From Blastococcus tunisiensis (GTDB lineage Bacteria > Actinomycetota > Actinomycetes > Mycobacteriales > Geodermatophilaceae): 64,000 bases of DNA. The stretch is from assembly GCF_900112815.1 (NCBI RefSeq), contig NZ_FOND01000001.1, positions 342,816 through 406,815 of the forward strand, read 5' to 3'. A program made the position numbers and the translations under genes. The notes beneath the pieces are model-generated. The model was not told where the DNA came from. It saw only the letters and a program-made list of their open reading frames with translations, and made no database searches. This document shows positions 37,654 to 46,383 of this stretch, piece after piece; positions within the stretch are counted from its first letter, which is position 1; each line of letters opens with the position of its first letter.

Positions 37654-40610
37654 GGCTGCACCGGCTCTCGCTCACGGCGTTCGGCCCGTTCGCCGGCACT
37701 GAACAGGTCGACTTCGACGACGTGGGCCGGGACGGGCTGTTCCTCCTGTGGGGCCCGACCGGGGCGGGGAAGACGACGCTGCTGGACGCCGTGGTGTTCG
37801 CGCTCTACGGCACGGTGCCCGGCGCTCGCGGGGAGGAGAAGCGGCTGCGCAGCGACCACGCCGCGACCGCGGTCCGCACGGAGGTGACCTGCGAGCTCAC
37901 CCTCGGCGGCGAGCGGCTGCTGGTCGTGCGACGCCCCGAGCAGCAGCGGCCGAAGAAGCGCGGCGACGGAGTGACGACCGAGCAGGCCCGGCTCACCGTC
38001 CAGCGGCTCACCGACGGCGGCTGGGAGCCGGTGAGCACCCGCATCGACGAGGGCTCCGAGCACCTGCGCACCCGGCTGGGCCTGGACGTGCACCAGTTCT
38101 GCCAGGTGGTCCTGCTGCCGCAGGGCGACTTCGCCCGCTTCCTGCGTGCCGAGCCCGAGCACCGCGGCGAGCTGCTGCGCACCCTCTTCGACGTCGGGCG
38201 CTTCGCCGCGGCCGAGGACTGGCTCGCCGACGAGCGCGCCACCGCGCGGGAGCGGGTCGCCGTCCAGCGGGCGCGGGTCAGCACGCTGCTCGCCCGCGTC
38301 GCCCAGGTGGCCGACGTCGACATCCCGGAGGAGCTCGCCCCCGAGTCGGTCGGCAGCGGGAGCGGGCACGCGGTCGGCGCCTGGGTGGACCGGACCCGGG
38401 CGGCGGCGGCGGCCCGGCTCGCCGAGGCGTCGGCGCAGGCCGAACGGGCGTCCGCCGATGCCGGCCGGGCCGATGCCGACCTGGCCGCCGCACGCGCTCT
38501 GGCCGACCGGCACGACCGGCGAGCCCGGGCCCTCGCCGAGCTGGCCGCGCTGACCGCCCGCGATCCGGAGCTGGCCGTGCTGCGCGCCGAGCGCGATGCC
38601 GGGCGCCGTGCCGAGCCGTTGCGCGACAGCCTGGAGTCCGCCGGCCACGCCTCCCTCGTGGCCGAGCAGGCCGCCGCCGCGGCCGACCGGGCGAGGGCGG
38701 CCTGGAACGAGGTCGCCGCCGGCCGCGGCGCCGGTCCGGAGGCCGTCGAAGAGCTGCGCACCGCCGTCGCCGCGGCGCGGGCGATGCTCCCCGAGGTGGA
38801 CCGGGCCCACGACCTGCGCCGGCGCATCGCCGCGCTCGATCTCCGCATCGCGGAGCTGGCCGGGACGTGCCAGGACGCGGTCCGGGCCGCCGAGACCTGG
38901 CCCGCCCGGCTGGCCCAGCAGCAGGACCGGGTCACCCGCGCACGGGACGCGGCGGTGCGGCTCCCGGCGGAGCGGGACGCGGTCACCGCGGCGGGGGCCG
39001 CGCTCGAGGCCGGCCGGGCCGCGGCCGCACTGGAGGCGCGGCTGCCCGACAGCCGGCGGGCGGTGCAGGAACGTCGCGAGGCGTGGTCCGATGCCCGGGA
39101 GCACTGGCTGGACCTGCGGGCCCGGCGGCTGGAGGGCATGGCCGCCGAGCTGGCGGCGCAGCTGACCCACGGCGGTTCCTGCCCCGTCTGCGGGGCCACC
39201 GAGCACCCCCGGCCGGCGGCGCACGAGGGAACGGCCGTCACCGCCGCTGACGAGCAGGGCGCGCACGACGGCGTCGAGCAGGCGGAGGCGGTGCTGTCGG
39301 CCGCCACCGCGGAGCTCGACCGCCAGGAGCGGGAGGTCGTGGCGCTCCGTGCCCGCGCGGGGACGGTGCCCGTCGCCGCGCAGGCCGCGGCCCTCGAGGA
39401 ACTGCGGGCGGCCGTCCGGGAGACCGCGGAGCTCGCCGGCTCCCTCGCCGCGGCCGAGACGCGGCTGGCCGAGCTGGTGGCCGAGCGCGAGTCCTCGGCC
39501 GCCCGGCTGGCCGCCGACCGGGAGGAGCTGGGCGCCCGGACCGCCGAGCGCGACTCGCTGAGCGCCGCGCTGACCGACCTGGAACAGCGGCTGGACGACG
39601 CGCGCGGCGAGGACGACGACCTCGGGACGCGGGTTGCGCGCCTGGCCGAGGCCGTGTCCCGGTGCGAGGCGCAGGTCGACGCCGTCGCCGAGGAGACCCG
39701 CCACCGCGAGGCGGCGGCCGCCGCACTCGCCCGCGCGGCGGAGCGGGCGACCGAGGCCGGCTTCCCGGACGTCCTGGACGCCGGTGCCGCGCTGCTCGCC
39801 GCGGGCCGGCTGGCCGCGCTCGATCGCGAGCTCGACGGGCACGACAGCCGGCTCGCGGTCGTCCGGGGCCGGCTGGCCGAACCCGATCTGGCGGAACTGG
39901 CCGACCGTCCCGACGTGGCCGCCCTCGAGCAGCGCTGCGCGGCGGCCACCGGTCGACGCGAGGACGCGGTGGCCGAGCTGGAGCGGGCCCGCCGCTGTTC
40001 CGGCGCGCTCGAGGTGCTGGCCGGCGACGTCACCGCCGCCGAGACGGAACTGGCGGAGCTGCGCGGCTGGGCCGATCAGGTGACGGCCCTGGCCGACCTG
40101 GTGAACGGCCGCGGCTCCAACGCGCTGCGGATGCGGCTGCAGTCCTTCGTCCTGGCCGCCCGCCTGGAGCAGGTCGCCGAGGTCGCGAGCCGGCGGCTGC
40201 TGGAGATGTCCGGCGGCCGCTACACGTTCCTGCACAGCGATGCCCAGGGGCGCCGCGGGGCCCGCGGTGGCCTCGGGCTGGACGTCTTCGACGAGTACAC
40301 CGGGGTCCGGCGGCCGACGAAGACGCTCTCCGGCGGAGAGAGCTTCATGGCCTCCCTCGCCCTGGCGCTCGGCCTCGCCGACGTGGTGACCGCGGAGAGC
40401 GGCGGCATCCAACTGGACACCCTCTTCGTCGACGAGGGCTTCGGCAGCCTGGACCCCTCCGCCCTCGACGCCGTGATGTCCGTGCTCGACGAGCTCCGCC
40501 GCGGCGGCCGCACCGTCGGCGTGATCAGCCACGTGGAGGAGCTGCGCACCCGCATCCCCACGCGCCTGGAGGTCGTGGCCGGCAGGGAGGGTTCCCGGCT
40601 CGCCGGGTGA
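37650..40610 (+). CDS. sbcC: SbcC (Rad50-type) ATPase subunit
   Basis: A 986-aa SMC-like ATPase. N-terminal FGPFAGTEQVDF and Walker A WGPTGAGKTT (~residue 34), Q-loop LLPQGDFARFL near 157, then ~650 residues of Ala/Arg/Glu-rich coiled coil. The zinc hook SCPVCG lies near 510, the ABC signature TLSGGESFMASLALALGLA near 893 and Walker B LDTLFVDEGFGSLD near 925. With SbcD it forms the DNA-end-processing complex. The GTG start overlaps the sbcD stop (GTGA). Confidence 0.95.
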   Translation: MRLHRLSLTAFGPFAGTEQVDFDDVGRDGLFLLWGPTGAGKTTLLDAVVFALYGTVPGARGEEKRLRSDHAATAVRTEVTCELTLGGERLLVVRRPEQQRPKKRGDGVTTEQARLTVQRLTDGGWEPVSTRIDEGSEHLRTRLGLDVHQFCQVVLLPQGDFARFLRAEPEHRGELLRTLFDVGRFAAAEDWLADERATARERVAVQRARVSTLLARVAQVADVDIPEELAPESVGSGSGHAVGAWVDRTRAAAAARLAEASAQAERASADAGRADADLAAARALADRHDRRARALAELAALTARDPELAVLRAERDAGRRAEPLRDSLESAGHASLVAEQAAAAADRARAAWNEVAAGRGAGPEAVEELRTAVAAARAMLPEVDRAHDLRRRIAALDLRIAELAGTCQDAVRAAETWPARLAQQQDRVTRARDAAVRLPAERDAVTAAGAALEAGRAAAALEARLPDSRRAVQERREAWSDAREHWLDLRARRLEGMAAELAAQLTHGGSCPVCGATEHPRPAAHEGTAVTAADEQGAHDGVEQAEAVLSAATAELDRQEREVVALRARAGTVPVAAQAAALEELRAAVRETAELAGSLAAAETRLAELVAERESSAARLAADREELGARTAERDSLSAALTDLEQRLDDARGEDDDLGTRVARLAEAVSRCEAQVDAVAEETRHREAAAAALARAAERATEAGFPDVLDAGAALLAAGRLAALDRELDGHDSRLAVVRGRLAEPDLAELADRPDVAALEQRCAAATGRREDAVAELERARRCSGALEVLAGDVTAAETELAELRGWADQVTALADLVNGRGSNALRMRLQSFVLAARLEQVAEVASRRLLEMSGGRYTFLHSDAQGRRGARGGLGLDVFDEYTGVRRPTKTLSGGESFMASLALALGLADVVTAESGGIQLDTLFVDEGFGSLDPSALDAVMSVLDELRRGGRTVGVISHVEELRTRIPTRLEVVAGREGSRLAG

Positions 40611-40641
40611 GCGGTGACCGCCGGGCCCGGCGCCGCCTGCG

Positions 40642-41199
40642 TCAGGCCTCGACGGTGGACCGCGCGGCGGCCTCGGCGCGGCGGCCGGCCCCCCGGGAGA
40701 CGGGCCGCGGCCGTCCACGGCCGCCCCGCTCGTGCCGGGCGACGGCGACCGGAGCCCCCTCGGCGACGAACACCCAGCGTCGGTAGGCCACGAAGCGGAT
40801 CAGCGTGCCGACGGCGATCGAGCCCACGTTGACCGCCTGCAGCGCCAGCACCCCCTCGACGGCGAACCCGTGCACGGTGACGGCCACGGCAGCCACCCCC
40901 AAGGACATGGTGGCGCCGTTGACCAGGAAGAAGAGGCCGTACTCCCGGCCGATCCCGGTCCGCGCGCGGTGCGCGAAGGACCAGTAGCGGTGGCCGACGA
41001 AGGCCGCGGTCATGGACACCAGCGCCGAGATGAGCCGGGCGGTGACGGCACCGGTGCCGGCGCCGGCGTAGAGCAGCTGGAAGAGCAGCAGGTCGAGGAC
41101 GAAGCAGGCCGCGCCGACGACCCCGAAGGCGCCCGCCTCCTTCACCAGCAGCCGCCCGCCGCGGCGGAGCCGGGTCCTCGCATCCTCCACCAGGGGCAC
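40642..41199 (-). CDS. GtrA-family membrane protein
   Basis: A 185-aa protein with four hydrophobic segments (from FGVVGAACFVLDLLLFQLLY to SIAVGTLIRFVAYRRWVF) and the family landmarks ISALVSMTAAFVGHRYWSF and FFLVNG. GtrA-like proteins help move lipid-linked sugars or take part in wall-glycan synthesis. The ~30 C-terminal residues are basic. It equals Rv3277 in position, next to purK. GTG start, with a -10-like TACCAT 7 nt upstream. Confidence 0.88.
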   Translation of the reverse strand: MPLVEDARTRLRRGGRLLVKEAGAFGVVGAACFVLDLLLFQLLYAGAGTGAVTARLISALVSMTAAFVGHRYWSFAHRARTGIGREYGLFFLVNGATMSLGVAAVAVTVHGFAVEGVLALQAVNVGSIAVGTLIRFVAYRRWVFVAEGAPVAVARHERGGRGRPRPVSRGAGRRAEAAARSTVEA

Positions 41200-41206
41200 G
41201 ACCGCG

Positions 41207-41212
41207 ATGGTA
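41207..41212 (-). promoter_or_regulatory. putative -10 of leaderless gtrA-like gene
   Basis: TACCAT on the minus strand, 7 nt before the GTG at 41199. Confidence 0.45.
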
Positions 41213-41292
41213 GGTCGGGACGTGCCCGTCCGGCTGAACCGGGCGCCGCCGGGGAGCCGGTCGCGGCGGACCGGGCGCAGCCGGGGAGCCGG

Positions 41293-42498
41293 TCAGGCGG
41301 AGAGGGCGCGGCGGGCGACCGCTGCGTCGCGGGGCAGGGGGACCGGGCCCGCGATCCGGACCGGGACGGGAGCCGGAGCGGGCGGCCGGACGGGGACCGG
41401 GAGCTGCGCCGCCGCGGCGGGCCGGACCGCCACCGTGTCCCGCCGCCGGCCGAGCGCGATCGCCGGGCGTTCGACGAACCGGTACGTCAGCTCGCTGACC
41501 ACGAGGGTCGCGCCCACCCAGACCACCGCACTGCCGACGGCGCTGGACAGCGCCGGCACCGCGGCCAGGACGAGGGCCTGCATCAGGTAGACGGAGTAGC
41601 TGATCGTGCCGAGCCGGGACAGCGCCGCCGGGACGCGGCGGTGCCGCAGCGCGACGCCCGCGCAGAAGACGGCGTAAGCCCCGAGCCACGCCGTCAGCAT
41701 CGCCAGGAACTGGGGTGCCTCCGGTGGCTGCGGCGCACCCAGCGTCGCCGCGGCCAGCAGCGCCGTCCCGGAGCCGAGGGCAGCGACCACGCAGAGCACC
41801 AGGCGGCTCAGGCCGATCTCGCCGCTGTGCCAGCGGTGGAAGACCGTGCCGGTGAGCATCGTGGCGAGGCAGAAGGCGCCGGTCGGTGGGGCCGCACCCA
41901 GCAGCGGGCCGGCCCCCAGGGCCAGGGCGAGGCACACGGCGGATGCGGCCAGCGACAGCTCGACGCTGCGGCGGTTCAGGCCGAGGACGAAGAGCACCGA
42001 CAGGCCGGCGTAGAACAGCAGCTCGAAGGCCAGCGTCCAGTAGGCGACCAGGGCGTTGGGGACGCCCACCAGCATCTGGAACATGACGCCGTTGGCCAGC
42101 CAGTCACCACCCGACATCGGCGCGGCGGGGGAGTACGTGCCCCGGTAGGCCAGCCAGCCGGCGACGGCCAGGCTCAGCCAGTACAGCGGGAAGAGCCGGA
42201 AGAAGCGGCCGCGCCAGAAGGACGCGAACCGGCGGCCACGCCCCTCACCCGGGCGCTCCCGCTCCAGGCTGGCCGGGATGATGAAGCCGCTGCAGAGGAA
42301 GAAGACCATCACGCCCAGCTGCCCCAGCAGGAGGCTGGAGTGGGTCAGCTCCGCCACGGCCGGGAAGGCGCGCTCGCCGACGTGCTGGACGAGGACGAGG
42401 GTGACGGCGACCCCGCGCAGCCCGTCGAGGAACTGCAGCCGGCTCGCCGGCCGCGGAGAGCGCGTGGAGCTGCCTTCGCAGCGTGCTCGAGCCGTCAC
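41293..42498 (-). CDS. acyltransferase family 3 membrane protein (OafA-like)
   Basis: A 401-aa integral membrane O-acyltransferase of the acyltransferase-3 family. It has the characteristic start RLQFLDGLRGVAVTLVLVQH (His in the active-site helix), SGFIIPASL, FWRGRFFRLFPLYWL (R-x-x-R motif) and ten or so membrane segments. It probably acetylates or acylates a cell-surface polysaccharide or lipid. The tail of ~60 residues is Pro/Val/Arg-rich and likely cytosolic. The GTG at 42498 is preferred over 42531 because TACTCT ends 6 nt upstream of it. Confidence 0.85.
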   Translation of the reverse strand: MTARARCEGSSTRSPRPASRLQFLDGLRGVAVTLVLVQHVGERAFPAVAELTHSSLLLGQLGVMVFFLCSGFIIPASLERERPGEGRGRRFASFWRGRFFRLFPLYWLSLAVAGWLAYRGTYSPAAPMSGGDWLANGVMFQMLVGVPNALVAYWTLAFELLFYAGLSVLFVLGLNRRSVELSLAASAVCLALALGAGPLLGAAPPTGAFCLATMLTGTVFHRWHSGEIGLSRLVLCVVAALGSGTALLAAATLGAPQPPEAPQFLAMLTAWLGAYAVFCAGVALRHRRVPAALSRLGTISYSVYLMQALVLAAVPALSSAVGSAVVWVGATLVVSELTYRFVERPAIALGRRRDTVAVRPAAAAQLPVPVRPPAPAPVPVRIAGPVPLPRDAAVARRALSA

Positions 42499-42504
42499 TT
42501 TCTG

Positions 42505-42510
42505 AGAGTA
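42505..42510 (-). promoter_or_regulatory. putative -10 of leaderless acyltransferase gene
   Basis: TACTCT on the minus strand, 6 nt before the GTG at 42498; it supports this start over the longer frame. Confidence 0.45.
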
Positions 42511-42562
42511 CGAACGGGACCGGCCCTTCACCCCGCCCGACGAGCGGGGCGGCGCGCATCTC

Positions 42563-42568
42563 TAGTCT
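42563..42568 (+). promoter_or_regulatory. putative -10 of purKE
   Basis: TAGTCT, 11 nt before the purK ATG; back to back with the acyltransferase promoter. Confidence 0.4.
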
Positions 42569-42579
42569 CAGCAACCACG

Positions 42580-43785
42580 ATGGCCACTCCACTCGACCCG
42601 CGTACCGGGCTGCCCGTCGTCGCGATGGTCGGCGGGGGCCAGCTGGCGCGCATGGCGCACCAGGCGGGGATCGCCCTCGGCCAGTCCCTCAGGGTGCTGG
42701 CGGCGTCGCCGGAGGAGTCGGCGGGCCTGGTCTCCGCCGACGTCGTCCTCGGCGACCACCGGAGCCTGCCCGACCTCCGGCGGCTGGCCGACGGGGCCAC
42801 GGTGCTCACCTTCGACCACGAGCACGTGCCCACCGAGCACCTGCACGCGCTCGAGCGCGACGGCCACCGCGTCGCCCCCGGCCCGGCGGCGCTCGTGCAC
42901 GCGCAGGACAAGCTGGTCCTGCGCCGCCGGCTCCAGGAGTCGGGTGAGCCGCAGCCGGCGTGGGTCGAGGCCCGCACCGTCCACGACGTCACCGCGTTCG
43001 CCGACGAGGTCGGCTGGCCGGTGGTCCTCAAGACCCCGCGCGGCGGGTACGACGGCAAGGGCGTGTTCGTCGTCCGGGGGCCCGACCAGGTGGCCGACCT
43101 CCTCGAACGGCACGGCACCCTGCTGGCCGAGGAGCGGGTCGGCATGGTGCGGGAGCTGTCGGCGCAGGTCGCCCGCTCGCCCTTCGGTCAGGTCGCCGTC
43201 TGGCCGGTCGTCGAGACGGTGCAGCGCGACGGCGTGTGCGCCGAGGTGCTCGCACCGGCGCCCGGCCTCCCGGAGAGCCTGGCGACGGCGGCGCAGGAAC
43301 TCGCGGTCCGCATCGCCGACCGGCTGGGGGTCGTCGGCATGCTGGCCGTCGAGCTGTTCCAGACCGCCGAGGGCGTCCTGGTCAACGAGCTGGCCATGCG
43401 CCCGCACAACTCCGGGCACTGGACCATCGAGGGCGCCCGCACCAGCCAGTTCGAGCAGCACCTGCGCGCCGTCCTCGACTACCCGCTGGGCTCGACGGCG
43501 ATGACCGCACCGGTCGTCGTCATGGCCAACGTCCTGGGCGGCGCCGCGGCGGCCGACGGCTGGGCGGGCCCCCCGCTCGATGAGCGGGTGCACCACTTCA
43601 TGGCGCACTGGCCGGACGTGAAGCTGCACTGGTACGGCAAGGGGCAGCGTCCCGGCCGCAAGCTCGGCCACGTGACGGCGCTCGGCGACGACCTCGCCGA
43701 GGTGCGCGCCCGCGCGGTCGCCGCGGCGCGCTACCTGGCCGACGGCGTGGTCGACGACGCCTTCGCCTTCGAGCACGAGCACTGA
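42580..43785 (+). CDS. purK: 5-(carboxyamino)imidazole ribonucleotide synthase
   Basis: A 401-aa ATP-grasp enzyme making N5-CAIR from AIR, bicarbonate and ATP in purine synthesis. Motifs: [17 protein letters not shown] at the start, [34 protein letters not shown] (ATP-grasp) and [15 protein letters not shown] near the end. purE follows 23 nt later. Confidence 0.95.
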   Translation: MATPLDPRTGLPVVAMVGGGQLARMAHQAGIALGQSLRVLAASPEESAGLVSADVVLGDHRSLPDLRRLADGATVLTFDHEHVPTEHLHALERDGHRVAPGPAALVHAQDKLVLRRRLQESGEPQPAWVEARTVHDVTAFADEVGWPVVLKTPRGGYDGKGVFVVRGPDQVADLLERHGTLLAEERVGMVRELSAQVARSPFGQVAVWPVVETVQRDGVCAEVLAPAPGLPESLATAAQELAVRIADRLGVVGMLAVELFQTAEGVLVNELAMRPHNSGHWTIEGARTSQFEQHLRAVLDYPLGSTAMTAPVVVMANVLGGAAAADGWAGPPLDERVHHFMAHWPDVKLHWYGKGQRPGRKLGHVTALGDDLAEVRARAVAAARYLADGVVDDAFAFEHEH

Positions 43786-43808
43786 GTCATCGAGCACCGA
43801 GGAGCAGC

Positions 43809-44327
43809 GTGAGCGGTCCGAGCGGCACCCCGATCGTGGGCATCGTCATGGGCAGCGACTCCGACTGGCCGGTCATGGAGCCGGCCGCCCGGGCGCTCGA
43901 GGAGTTCGGCGTGCCGTACGAGGCGCACGTCGTGTCCGCCCACCGGACCCCGCGCCGCATGCTCGACTACGCCGAGGCGGCGGCCGGCCGGGGCCTGCGG
44001 GTGATCATCGCCGGCGCCGGGGGAGCGGCCCACCTGCCGGGCATGATCGCCGCCGCCACCCCGCTCCCGGTCATCGGCGTCCCCCGGTCCCTGGACCGGC
44101 TGGACGGGATGGACAGCCTGCTGTCCATCGTGCAGATGCCGGCCGGGGTGCCCGTCGCCACGGTGGGCATCGACGGCGGCCGCAACGCCGGTCTGCTCGC
44201 CGTCCGGGTGCTGGCGGCGTCCGACGACTCGCTGCGGGATGCGGTCGCGCGCTTCCAGGCCGCGCTCGCCGAGCAGGTGGCGGCCCGCGACCTCACCCTG
44301 CAGGAGCGTCTCGCTTCGGCGGACTGA
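43809..44327 (+). CDS. purE: 5-(carboxyamino)imidazole ribonucleotide mutase
   Basis: A 172-aa class I PurE converting N5-CAIR to CAIR. It has [23 protein letters not shown] (catalytic His) and [18 protein letters not shown] start with gaggag 4 nt upstream. It is cotranscribed with purK. Confidence 0.95.
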   Translation: MSGPSGTPIVGIVMGSDSDWPVMEPAARALEEFGVPYEAHVVSAHRTPRRMLDYAEAAAGRGLRVIIAGAGGAAHLPGMIAAATPLPVIGVPRSLDRLDGMDSLLSIVQMPAGVPVATVGIDGGRNAGLLAVRVLAASDDSLRDAVARFQAALAEQVAARDLTLQERLASAD

Positions 44328-44338
44328 GCCTCCGGGCT

Positions 44339-44344
44339 TAAGGT
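44339..44344 (+). promoter_or_regulatory. putative -10 of leaderless acyl-CoA dehydrogenase gene
   Basis: TAAGGT ends 6 nt before the GTG at 44351. Confidence 0.45.
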
Positions 44345-44350
44345 CTACCC

Positions 44351-45505
44351 GTGGGTAACAACACCGGGCTCTACGCCCTCACCGAGGAGCACGAGGCGAT
44401 CCGGGCGGCCGTCCGCGAGATCGCCGAACGGGAGATCGCGCCGTACGCCGCCGAGGTGGACGCCGAGTCGCGCTATCCGATCGAGGCGCAGAAGGCCCTC
44501 ACGCAGGCCGGCTTCCACGCGACCCACATCCCCGAGCAGTACGGCGGCGAGGGCGCGGACGCCATCGCGACCTGCATCGTCATCGAGGAGGTCGCCCGCG
44601 TCGACGTGAGCGCCTCGCTGATCCCGGCGGTGAACAAGCTCGGCTCGATGCCGATCATCCTGTCGGCGTCCGAGGACGTGAAGCAGAAGGTGCTCCGGCC
44701 GATCGCCGCCGGCGACGCGATGATCAGCTACGGCCTGTCCGAGCGCGAGGCGGGCTCCGACGCCGCCGCCATGACGACCCGCGCCCGCCTTGACGGCGAC
44801 TCGTGGGTGCTCAACGGCACCAAGGCCTGGATCACCAACTCGGGCGTCTCCGAGTGGTACACGGTCATGGCGGTCACCGACCCGGAGAAGAAGGCCAACG
44901 GCATCTCCGCGTTCGCCGTCCACCGTGACGACCCGGGCTTCGCGGTCGGCCCCAAGGAACGCAAGATGGGCATCAAGGGCTCGCCGACCTGCGAGCTGTA
45001 CTTCACCGACTGCACCATCCCGGCCGACCGGATCATCGGGGCGCCGGGCACCGGCTTCAAGACGGCGCTGCGGACCCTGGACTTCACCCGGCCGACCATC
45101 GGCGCGCAGGCCGTGGGCGTGGCGCAGGGCGCGCTGGACGCCTCGGTCGCCTACGTCAAGGAGCGCCGGCAGTTCGGCACGAGCATCGGCAGCTTCCAGG
45201 GCGTGCAGTTCATGCTCGCCGACATGGAGATGAAGATCGAGGCCGCCCGGCACCTCGTCTACGTCGCCGCGGCTGCGGGGGAGCAGGGCCGCCCCGACGT
45301 CACCCGGGTGTCGGCCTCGGCCAAGGCGTTCGCCTCCGACGTCGCCATGCAGGTGACCACCGACGCCGTCCAGCTCTTCGGCGGGGCCGGGTACACCCAG
45401 GACTTCCCGGTCGAGCGGATGATGCGCGACGCCAAGATCACCCAGATCTACGAGGGCACCAACCAGGTGCAGCGCATGGTGATCGCCCGCAGCCTCCTGA
45501 AGTAG
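44351..45505 (+). CDS. acyl-CoA dehydrogenase (FadE25-like)
   Basis: A 384-aa FAD flavoenzyme oxidising an acyl-CoA to its trans-2-enoyl form. Motifs: LSEREAGSDAAAM (FAD/acyl binding), KAWITNS, KMGIKGSPTCELYF, KERRQFGTSIGSFQ and the catalytic glutamate in QIYEGTNQVQRMVIAR. It lies directly after purKE, as fadE25 does beside purE in M. tuberculosis. It may supply branched or short acyl-CoA for the carboxylase-mutase route. GTG start; leaderless-type -10. Confidence 0.94.
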   Translation: MGNNTGLYALTEEHEAIRAAVREIAEREIAPYAAEVDAESRYPIEAQKALTQAGFHATHIPEQYGGEGADAIATCIVIEEVARVDVSASLIPAVNKLGSMPIILSASEDVKQKVLRPIAAGDAMISYGLSEREAGSDAAAMTTRARLDGDSWVLNGTKAWITNSGVSEWYTVMAVTDPEKKANGISAFAVHRDDPGFAVGPKERKMGIKGSPTCELYFTDCTIPADRIIGAPGTGFKTALRTLDFTRPTIGAQAVGVAQGALDASVAYVKERRQFGTSIGSFQGVQFMLADMEMKIEAARHLVYVAAAAGEQGRPDVTRVSASAKAFASDVAMQVTTDAVQLFGGAGYTQDFPVERMMRDAKITQIYEGTNQVQRMVIARSLLK

Positions 45506-45648
45506 GCCGTCGACCGGGGCGAGGCGGGCGGAAGTGCCCGGCCGACCGGGACCTCCGGACCTCGCCGCCGGGGTGTGGGAGCACGACGGTGGACCGCAGG
45601 AGGTCCACGGCGGCCTCGACCTCGATGCCGGCCAGGAGGGGACTGCTC

Positions 45649-45915
45649 GTGATGTTCTGGGGGGATCACGGACTGAGCGGCTGGGGCTGGGTCGGGATGG
45701 TGACCGGCATGGTCCTCTTCTGGGGGTTCCTGCTCGCCCTGGTCGTCGTCCTGGTGCGCAGCCTGAACCGATCGGCCGGCCAGGCGCAGGGGCCACGCCC
45801 CTCGCCGGAGCAGCTGCTGGGCGAGCGGTTCGCCCGCGGCGAGATCGACGAGGAGGAGTACCGGCGCCGCCTGGCCGCGCTGACCGGATCGGACAGGGGA
45901 GGACCGGCCCCCTGA
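45649..45915 (+). CDS. small SHOCT-domain membrane protein
   Basis: An 88-aa protein: one membrane segment (residues ~12-36, WGWVGMVTGMVLFWGFLLALVV in two parts) and a C-terminal SHOCT motif (LLGERFARGEIDEEEYRRRL). SHOCT modules are short oligomerising tails of unknown role. GTG at 45649 has aggagggg 7 nt upstream; ATG at 45652 is also possible, and longer frames reach 45589. Confidence 0.75.
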   Translation: MMFWGDHGLSGWGWVGMVTGMVLFWGFLLALVVVLVRSLNRSAGQAQGPRPSPEQLLGERFARGEIDEEEYRRRLAALTGSDRGGPAP

Positions 45916-45983
45916 CGCGGGCCCGGCAGCAGCCGCGGGGCGCCTGAGCCCCGCCGCACGTCCCGCCGGCCGACGCCGGGTCG

Positions 45984-46383
45984 TCAGCGGCCGGCGCCCA
46001 GGCGGCCGGCCAGGGTCTCGGCGAACCCCTCGGCGACGGCGAGCTGCTCCGTCAACGCGGTGACCCGTGCGATGGCGGCCTCGTGGAACATCCGCAGCCG
46101 GTCGAGGTGCTCCGCGCGTTCGCCCGTACCCGCGTCGAAGTCGGCCAGCAGGGTCAGACAGCTCCCGCATCTCCTCGAGGGTGAAGCCGAGCGGCTTCAT
46201 CCGCATGATGACCCGTAGCCGGGCGACGTCGTCGTCGCTGTAGAGCCGGAAGCCGCCGTCGGAGCGGGCGGTGGGGATCACCAGCCCGGTCTCCTCGTAG
46301 AAGCGGATCGTCCGCAGGCTCAGGCCGGTGCGCTCGGCGACCTGGCCGATCTGCACCAGCTCCCCGCGAGCCGACGCCCGCAT
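45984..46383 (-). pseudogene. MerR-family regulator, frameshifted
   Basis: The first 75 codons give a normal MerR DNA-binding domain (VQIGQVAERTGLSLRTIRFYEE, FRLYSDDDVARLRVIMRMK, FTLEEMREL). At about 46158 one extra T on the minus strand shifts the frame. Removing it restores LTLLADFDAGTGERAEHLDR, a coiled-coil effector segment ending FAETLAGRLGAGR with a stop at 45984-45986, for 132 aa in all. Uncorrected, the frame runs on antisense to the SHOCT gene to 45448 with nonsense Arg/Pro-rich sequence. Either a sequencing error or a recent mutation. ATG overlaps the SulP stop (TGATG), so the two were co-translated. Confidence 0.8.

Noticed and set aside
40611-40641. Terminator between sbcC and the gtrA-like gene
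   Set aside because: Only a short gccgggcccggc palindrome in a 31-nt gap; no stable stem-loop with a tail.
37506-40718. Open frame of ~1,070 codons antisense to sbcC
   Set aside because: Low-complexity Arg/Gly/Ala translation; sbcC on the other strand has all expected ATPase motifs.
45448-45983. C-terminal extension of the MerR protein in its uncorrected frame
   Set aside because: Arg/Pro-rich nonsense antisense to the SHOCT gene; the other frame gives a typical MerR C-terminus.
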